The position numbers and the translations under genes were made by a program. The notes beneath the pieces were generated by a model. The model did not search any database and had not been told where the DNA came from. It worked only from the letters and a program-made list of their open reading frames with translations. From JBECKQ01 sp040235375 (lineage in GTDB: Bacteria > Planctomycetota > Phycisphaerae > UBA1845), in assembly GCA_040235375.1 (NCBI GenBank), contig JBECKQ010000398.1:1-9633 (forward strand): a stretch of 9,633 nucleotides of DNA, read 5' to 3'. Positions within the stretch are counted from its first letter, which is position 1. The number at the start of each line of letters is the position of its first letter. Positions 5,128 through 9,633 of the stretch are shown piece by piece.

Positions 5128-7305
5128 TCAGTCGTTCTCGTCCTCCGCCCAGGCGTCGATATTACCGCCCTTGAGCGGCATCGCCGGCGCTGCCCCGAAC
5201 TCGACCTGGAAGACGGAGAAGTCGCCCACGTCCACGTCACCGTCGTCGTCCAGATCCGCCATCTCGAACGCGTTCGACGTGCAACTGGCGGGCCACTCGG
5301 TCACGCCCGGGCCGGCCAGGCAGTCGAACATCGTCGAGGAATCGTCTGCGTCGACATCGAAATCACCGTCGAAATCGCCGAAGTCGAACGTATTCAGATC
5401 AACCGTGTAAAGGCAATCACAATCCACGAAGTTGAACGTCAGCAACTGCTTCCCGCGAATGGTGAAGCAATGCATGCCTCTCGGTGATGCCGTGCCCAGA
5501 TTGAGGGCGGTCTGGAGCGCTTCCTTCGAGGCCGTGGGAATCACCCGCCCCGGGTTGCGCGGCGACACCTTCCAGATCGAATTGGTCTGGTTGTCGGACC
5601 AGTACAGGTTGCCCATCGGGTCGTGGGTCATCCCCATCACCTGCACCGCGTTCGAGGCGCTATAGTGATCGACGTCGATCGCGTTATATGACGCGTACAC
5701 GGCTGCAATCGTGCTGCTGGGAAGGAACGTGTGCAACGTGGTACCATCGCTCGTCCAGATGATGTCGTCCGTCTCTCCTTCCGAGAACCACACCCGTCCC
5801 GCTTCATCCACGTCGGTCTGGCTCAGGCCGACACTGGCGTTCTCGGGGTCGAACGCCCCCGCCCACGCCGGGAGGGGATCCGTCCACAGGAACTCCAGCT
5901 GATCAATATAGAATGCCGGCTGCGCGCTGCCGGAAGCGTTCGTGAAACTGATCCAGAAGATGTCGTCCGCCACGCTGAACTGCGACATGGGAATGACCAC
6001 TTGAGTCCAGGTGTTCGCTTGCGGTGGCGGTACGACAACGGAGTCGCCGACTCCGTTCGAATTGACAAGCCAGAGGTCCATTTGCTGGCCGCCGGACGTG
6101 CCGCCGTGCATCCAGAAGCTCAGGGCCTCAAAGCCGGCCGGATCCGGAGGGTACCCGTGGCCCGCTTCCAGCGTGAACTCACTGTCCGCACCGTCAAACG
6201 TCACTTTCGCCGACTCCTCGCCGACCACAAACTGCTCGGTGCTGTCGAGGACCACCGTCGAATTCACCGAAACGTCGTTCCAGACGCTGTTCAGGCCGTC
6301 GGTGATGATCCGGTACGGATTGACGATCGCCAGGTGTCGCCCGGCGTCGATCTGTGCTTGCACGTAGCCCTGCAACGTGGCCTCGCCCGTGAAGATCGAG
6401 AACTGCTCGGGGGTCTGCGTGTCCACCGCGATGATGTTGTTGGTGATCGCCTCGCCCAGGTACAGCGTCAGCCCATCCGGCGACAATCCGCCCTTGTAGT
6501 GTGCCTTCGGGCCCGTGCCGAGGTTCGCGGCGAAGTACGGAATGTTCTGGCGAAACGTCCCCAGCGTCACGTGCGGCTGCACGGACATGATGTAGCCGAT
6601 CCCGGTGACCGGTGGTGTCGTCGCGTAAGAGGGATCCTTGTCCAGGCGCACCACGTTGTCGCTGACCACTTGCGTAATCGTGTAGGTCTGGGCGTACACC
6701 TTGGCCATCCAGTCGATCGGGAAAATCGTCACCCGATGACCGGCCTGCACGCCCGACGCCAGGAACCCGTTCGCGGACGTCAAATTATCGTCCCCCAGCG
6801 TGTAAACCCCGCCGGCGTCTGACACCCAGCAGTTCGTCGGCATGATCTGCGGGCTGTCGGGAAAGCCGGGGTAGTGCTTGACCAGGTCGCGCTCCGCGTC
6901 TAGGCGCGCTGTACCACTCGGCCCTTTCAGACTGGCGATGCCGGTCAGGAAATAGGACTGATCGATGGGGCAGAAGTCCATGCCCCAGAAATTCCAGGAC
7001 GAACGATTGCCGGCGTATCCGTCCCGCGCGAAGATCTCCAGTTGAAAGTTGCTCAGGAGCTGTCCCCCCGTGATGTCCCACGGAGCGACGGTATCGTCGT
7101 TCAATATGCTCCAGCGGAAATCGTGGCCGGACAGATATCCCGTCGTGCGAAACTCGTCGGTCGCCGGGTTGAAGGCAAACGCGGAAAAACTCCCGCTGCT
7201 CACCGTGTCCGGCTCCTGCATGACCACCACCACGTCGGCTTTCGCCAATGCAGCAAACAAGCAGACCGCCCCCAACACCATCGAATGATGTGCCATTCGC
7301 TTCAT
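5128..7305 (-). CDS. Exported propeller-like protein with jelly-roll insert and EF-hand (dockerin-like) repeats
   Basis: It is 725 residues with a signal peptide at 1-23 (LFAALAKA|D). Residues about 24-335 and 480-635 look like propeller blades of the NHL/SMP-30 kind: LSPDGLTLYLGEAITNNIIAVD (split over 275-295), VDEAGRVWFSEGETDDIIW and MTHDPMGNLYWSDNQTNSIW. Between them, about 338-475 resembles a beta-sandwich carbohydrate-binding or galactose-binding-like module: SAKVTFDG, GFEALSFWMHGG, ANTWTQVVIPMSQF and AFYIDQLEFL fit that pattern. Residues 643-703 hold two EF-hand loops (DFDGDFDVDADD, DLDDDGDVDVGD) of the dockerin type I-like class, probably calcium-binding. An acidic tail follows (IDAWAEDEND). 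AGGAG at 7315-7319 lies 9 bases before the ATG, and a near-consensus promoter is at 7420-7449. No terminator follows, so it may be co-transcribed with the pseudopilin 160 bases downstream. Function is unknown; a surface or polymer-binding protein is likely. The family could not be named. Confidence 0.8.
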   Translation of the reverse strand: MKRMAHHSMVLGAVCLFAALAKADVVVVMQEPDTVSSGSFSAFAFNPATDEFRTTGYLSGHDFRWSILNDDTVAPWDITGGQLLSNFQLEIFARDGYAGNRSSWNFWGMDFCPIDQSYFLTGIASLKGPSGTARLDAERDLVKHYPGFPDSPQIMPTNCWVSDAGGVYTLGDDNLTSANGFLASGVQAGHRVTIFPIDWMAKVYAQTYTITQVVSDNVVRLDKDPSYATTPPVTGIGYIMSVQPHVTLGTFRQNIPYFAANLGTGPKAHYKGGLSPDGLTLYLGEAITNNIIAVDTQTPEQFSIFTGEATLQGYVQAQIDAGRHLAIVNPYRIITDGLNSVWNDVSVNSTVVLDSTEQFVVGEESAKVTFDGADSEFTLEAGHGYPPDPAGFEALSFWMHGGTSGGQQMDLWLVNSNGVGDSVVVPPPQANTWTQVVIPMSQFSVADDIFWISFTNASGSAQPAFYIDQLEFLWTDPLPAWAGAFDPENASVGLSQTDVDEAGRVWFSEGETDDIIWTSDGTTLHTFLPSSTIAAVYASYNAIDVDHYSASNAVQVMGMTHDPMGNLYWSDNQTNSIWKVSPRNPGRVIPTASKEALQTALNLGTASPRGMHCFTIRGKQLLTFNFVDCDCLYTVDLNTFDFGDFDGDFDVDADDSSTMFDCLAGPGVTEWPASCTSNAFEMADLDDDGDVDVGDFSVFQVEFGAAPAMPLKGGNIDAWAEDEND

Positions 7306-7798
7306 CTAGTCGTGCTCCTGGATGCACCCCCACCTTGGCCGGCGCCAGTGGCCTTGTCACCGCGAGACGTTGGCGAGTTTCCCCCAGTTTGCGTAACGCC
7401 GGTATTCCACGTCGTGGCCATTATACATCGCCGTTGCGCGAACTGTCACTGAAATTCGGATGCAAATTCCCCCCCTTGAAATAGCATCGAATCAGTCCCA
7501 TATCCCGGTCACCTCGTATCGGGGAAAAACACCATGACCGGAAAATAACCCCTCGGCACGCCTCGCGACGTCGGCACAGAAATCCGCAATCGTGGCCATG
7601 CGAAACCTCTCTCATCTGCTAAGATGTGGCCGAACGTCGCTTTACCGTTGCGAGCGCCGCGCGTTTGTGTCTTGGGTTTTCAATATCGGCTCCAGCCTGA
7701 TGATAACCGCGGATTCTCAGGCGGCCACAAAGCGGCGTCGTCAGACCACACGCAGCACGCCTCAGCGTGCCTTCACCAAGGGGGACCGGGGTGGCGTC
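7306..7798. other. Divergent intergenic region
   Basis: About 490 bases lie between the start of the 725-residue gene and the protease-like gene on the other strand. Besides the minus-strand promoter and the ribosome binding site AGGAG at 7315-7319, it holds a 7-bp inverted repeat, CCGGTCA (7505-7511) with TGACCGG (7535-7541), 23 bases apart. This could be an operator or chance. The short open frames across it have no signal peptide, good ribosome binding site or recognisable motif. The frame of the right-hand gene stays open upstream to ATG 7700 and ATG 7598, so part of this stretch may be coding if the start is further left. I see no clear promoter for the right-hand gene. Confidence 0.4.
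7420..7449 (-). promoter_or_regulatory. Sigma-70-like promoter for the 725-residue EF-hand gene
   Basis: On the minus strand, GTGACA (7449-7444, five of six matches to TTGACA) is followed after 18 bases by a perfect TATAAT (7425-7420). Transcription would start near 7413, giving a 5' leader of about 108 bases before ATG 7305. It is the only well-formed promoter I see in the divergent region. Confidence 0.55.
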
Positions 7799-9633
7799 GT
7801 GAAAAACCCGTACGGCGCCGGCAATCGCATGCTCAGACGATTGAAAACACAAGTGGCATACACCGCCACACGCTCACGGACGGCGATCCTTCTGCTTGCA
7901 ACTGGCATTTGCCTGGCCGCGTCATCCGCCAAGGGCCAGGAAGATGTTCATTTCCAGGTTGTCGGCGAACGGTTTTGCGTCCGCGGAACATTGACGCGCA
8001 ACGGCGCGACGATTCCCGGCAACATTGTTATCGACCTCGGATCACCCGTTCCGCTGCTCGTGCACGAGACGACCGCGAGGCTGCTGGGCGTCGTGCACGG
8101 CACGCCCGTCGACTTGACGCTCGACAAAGTCAACCTCCGCCATGTGGAAGCGACGGCGGCGACGCTGACGTCGCTCGAAGACCTGACCAGGGAGTACGCC
8201 TCCGAGCTCGGCGAGTTGCCGGCCGTAGCCATTCTCGGCCTTCCGGCACTGGCCGATTTCCAGTCGCAACTGGACAGACCCGCCGCTACTCTGCATCTTA
8301 CCCCTATCGCCGACGCCCATTCTCCAGGCGCGAGTGACGGAGATAACACAGCAGCAATCGCGTTCGAGGACGACGGGCGCGGCTACTGGTTGAGCGCCGT
8401 CGGCCCCGACGATTATCAGATGCGGGTACGCTTTGGCACGGGCCAGCCGTACACGTTGATCGACGAGACGACCGCGGCGCTGTGCGGCGCGCCCGGAGGC
8501 GATCTGGCTGCGATGCACATGGGGTCAATCGACGTGTCCCGGTTCGTCGCGCTTCGTCCCGAAGATCTCTCCGCAGCGCCCGAACCACGCCCCGATGTCA
8601 TCCTCGGCACGGATTTCTTCACCAGTTGGCGCGTGACGATCAATGTGCCGGCGCGGCGGATGATCTTCGAGCCGACCGGCGTTCCCGTTTCCCGCGACAA
8701 CGAGCGCGCCTTCTACGTCGCCCGCGCCGACGACGACCCGGATGCGATCGAGGCGCTGCTGCCTGCCCGGCTGCCCGCGGCGCTCGCCGCGGAGGCCGCC
8801 GAGACTCTGCTGGCCGCCCGTCTGGACGCCTATCCGATCGACCGCGAAGCGTATCGACGGGCGGCGCAGTTGGTGGCGGAAACAACCAGGCGCGAGCGCT
8901 GTGCCGAGAGAATGGTCGCCCTCGCCGACGAGTTGATGGCCGGCGACAAGGAGAATCGCGACGCCCTCGCTGGCGATGCGCTGGACATCGCCCAGAAGTA
9001 CGCCGCCGCGGACCTGAACGCCCGGGCGCGGTATGACATTCTTGCGCGGCAGGGCCAGGTCGCGCTGGCGAAAGGCGACCTCAAGGAGGCACGCCGGCAT
9101 CTGCTTTCGGCGGCCTTCGGACTCCCTCGCGAGCCGATGATCCAGCTCGCTCTCGGCCAGTTGTACGAGCGTATGGGCAAGAAATCGCGCGCCTGGTCGC
9201 GCTTCGTCGAGGCGGCGATCGGCGATGAGCCGCCACTCGACGCCTTCCGGGGACTGGATCGCCTGAACCGTGACCCCGACTTCCGCCGAACGTTCACGAT
9301 GACTGACGCCCGGCAGCTTCTCGAAGGACGCGTGCCGGAGTACCATCCGCTCGATCGATGGACAGACGACGGAGCTCCCGGCCGGATGCAGGGGCATCTC
9401 GTCGAGCTGTTCAGTTGTATCGATGCGCCCGCTACGCAGGCCGCGGAGCTGGCGTTCGGTGCGCTGGACGAGTACTTCGAGTCGGCGGGCGTGGTCATGG
9501 TGGCCTATCACCTCTCTCTCGACCAGGTGGATCCGCTCGAGTCCGAGATCAGCCGACCGCGCGCCGCGGTTTATGGCGTAACCGCGGCACCGATGGCGTT
9601 CTTTGACGGCGGCCACGCGCAAGCGCAAGGCGG
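7799..9633 (+). CDS. Exported tandem retropepsin-like aspartic protease with TPR-like and degenerate thioredoxin-like regions (partial)
   Basis: The frame is open to the right edge, giving 611 residues with the C-terminus missing. The start is uncertain: GTG 7799 follows a G-rich stretch (7788-7794) and ATG 7829 also fits; both keep the signal peptide (TAILLLATGICLAASSAKG). Numbering is from GTG 7799. Unit 1 has IVIDLGS (Asp79, the retropepsin D-x-G position) and later AILGLPALADF (145). Unit 2 has the matching VILGTDFFTSW (268), but its aligned start reads RVRFGTGQ, with Phe212 near the Asp position. Both share an ETTA[RA]L[LC]G segment. A helical TPR-like stretch (about 423-474, LAKGDLKEARRHLLSAA) comes next. 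The last part, VELFSCIDAPATQAAELAF...VVMVAYHLSL...YGVTAAPMAFFDGG, resembles an exported thioredoxin-like domain in which CPPC is replaced by APAT; the cis-proline (9590-9592) remains. It is likely periplasmic or surface-located. Proteolysis is possible only if two unit 1 domains pair, as in retropepsin dimers. Confidence 0.75.
   Translation, partial: MKNPYGAGNRMLRRLKTQVAYTATRSRTAILLLATGICLAASSAKGQEDVHFQVVGERFCVRGTLTRNGATIPGNIVIDLGSPVPLLVHETTARLLGVVHGTPVDLTLDKVNLRHVEATAATLTSLEDLTREYASELGELPAVAILGLPALADFQSQLDRPAATLHLTPIADAHSPGASDGDNTAAIAFEDDGRGYWLSAVGPDDYQMRVRFGTGQPYTLIDETTAALCGAPGGDLAAMHMGSIDVSRFVALRPEDLSAAPEPRPDVILGTDFFTSWRVTINVPARRMIFEPTGVPVSRDNERAFYVARADDDPDAIEALLPARLPAALAAEAAETLLAARLDAYPIDREAYRRAAQLVAETTRRERCAERMVALADELMAGDKENRDALAGDALDIAQKYAAADLNARARYDILARQGQVALAKGDLKEARRHLLSAAFGLPREPMIQLALGQLYERMGKKSRAWSRFVEAAIGDEPPLDAFRGLDRLNRDPDFRRTFTMTDARQLLEGRVPEYHPLDRWTDDGAPGRMQGHLVELFSCIDAPATQAAELAFGALDEYFESAGVVMVAYHLSLDQVDPLESEISRPRAAVYGVTAAPMAFFDGGHAQAQG

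Noticed and set aside
5731..6822. Plus-strand open frame of 363 codons inside the EF-hand gene
   Set aside because: It is rich in Arg, His and Val with no recognisable domain, while the opposite strand has a signal peptide, good ribosome binding site and EF-hands.
7624..8337. Plus-strand open frame of 237 codons at the start of the protease-like gene
   Set aside because: The product is very rich in Arg and lacks domain signals; the overlapping frame from 7799 encodes the signal peptide and DLGS motif.
8525..9628. Long open frame on the minus strand (367 codons)
   Set aside because: It lies antisense to the protease-like gene, whose frame shows a signal peptide and family motifs. The antisense protein shows no motif, and such frames are common in high-GC DNA.

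Overview
The window looks like chromosome of a high-GC planctomycete, most likely a Phycisphaerae-type or related Planctomycetota lineage. The main clues are two large exported proteins ending in paired EF-hand (dockerin type I-like) repeats with the spacer style TGPG...D-x-D-G-D-G-D-V-D-L-x-D-F-A, a pseudopilin with GFTLVELL at the N-terminus and a DGxVEW-type C-terminus, and an exported sulfatase-modifying-factor-like (FGE) domain. This placement rests on remembered family features, not on a database search. Nearly every protein here appears to act outside the cytoplasm.

Region 1 (1-1637, + strand) is a tight three-gene run. It starts with the C-terminal end of a membrane-anchored protein cut by the window edge. 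Its stop overlaps the start of a Spy/CpxP-like periplasmic protein with two LTxxQ motifs (ATGA overlap). After 24 bases comes an exported protein of 304 residues with 40 cysteines, arranged in a C-x2-C-x5 tandem pattern. The layout recalls sigma/anti-sigma/periplasmic-sensor metal-response operons, but the sigma factor, if present, lies outside the window.

Region 2 (1674-7305, - strand) reads from right to left. A near-consensus promoter (7420-7449) precedes a 725-residue exported propeller-like protein with an apparent jelly-roll insert and EF-hand repeats. Next comes a pseudopilin (4967-4050), then a strong intrinsic terminator (3950-3923). The terminator sits directly in front of the ribosome binding site of a 742-residue protein (3902-1674) made of a propeller-like part, an FGE-fold domain and EF-hand repeats. 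The two EF-hand proteins and the pseudopilin may form one surface or secretion-related locus, with the terminator lowering or switching expression of the last gene.

Region 3 (7306-7800) is a divergent intergenic stretch. Region 4 (about 7799 to the right edge, + strand) is a long exported protein, cut by the window end. It has two retropepsin-like aspartic protease units (the first with DLGS, the second without an obvious catalytic Asp), a TPR-like helical region, and a thioredoxin-like domain whose CxxC position appears to read APAT.

The most unusual items are the exported cysteine-rich repeat protein coupled to a Spy-like sensor, and the fusion of tandem retropepsin units to a redox-dead thioredoxin-like module. 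I found no RNA genes, CRISPR arrays, transposases or attachment sites.
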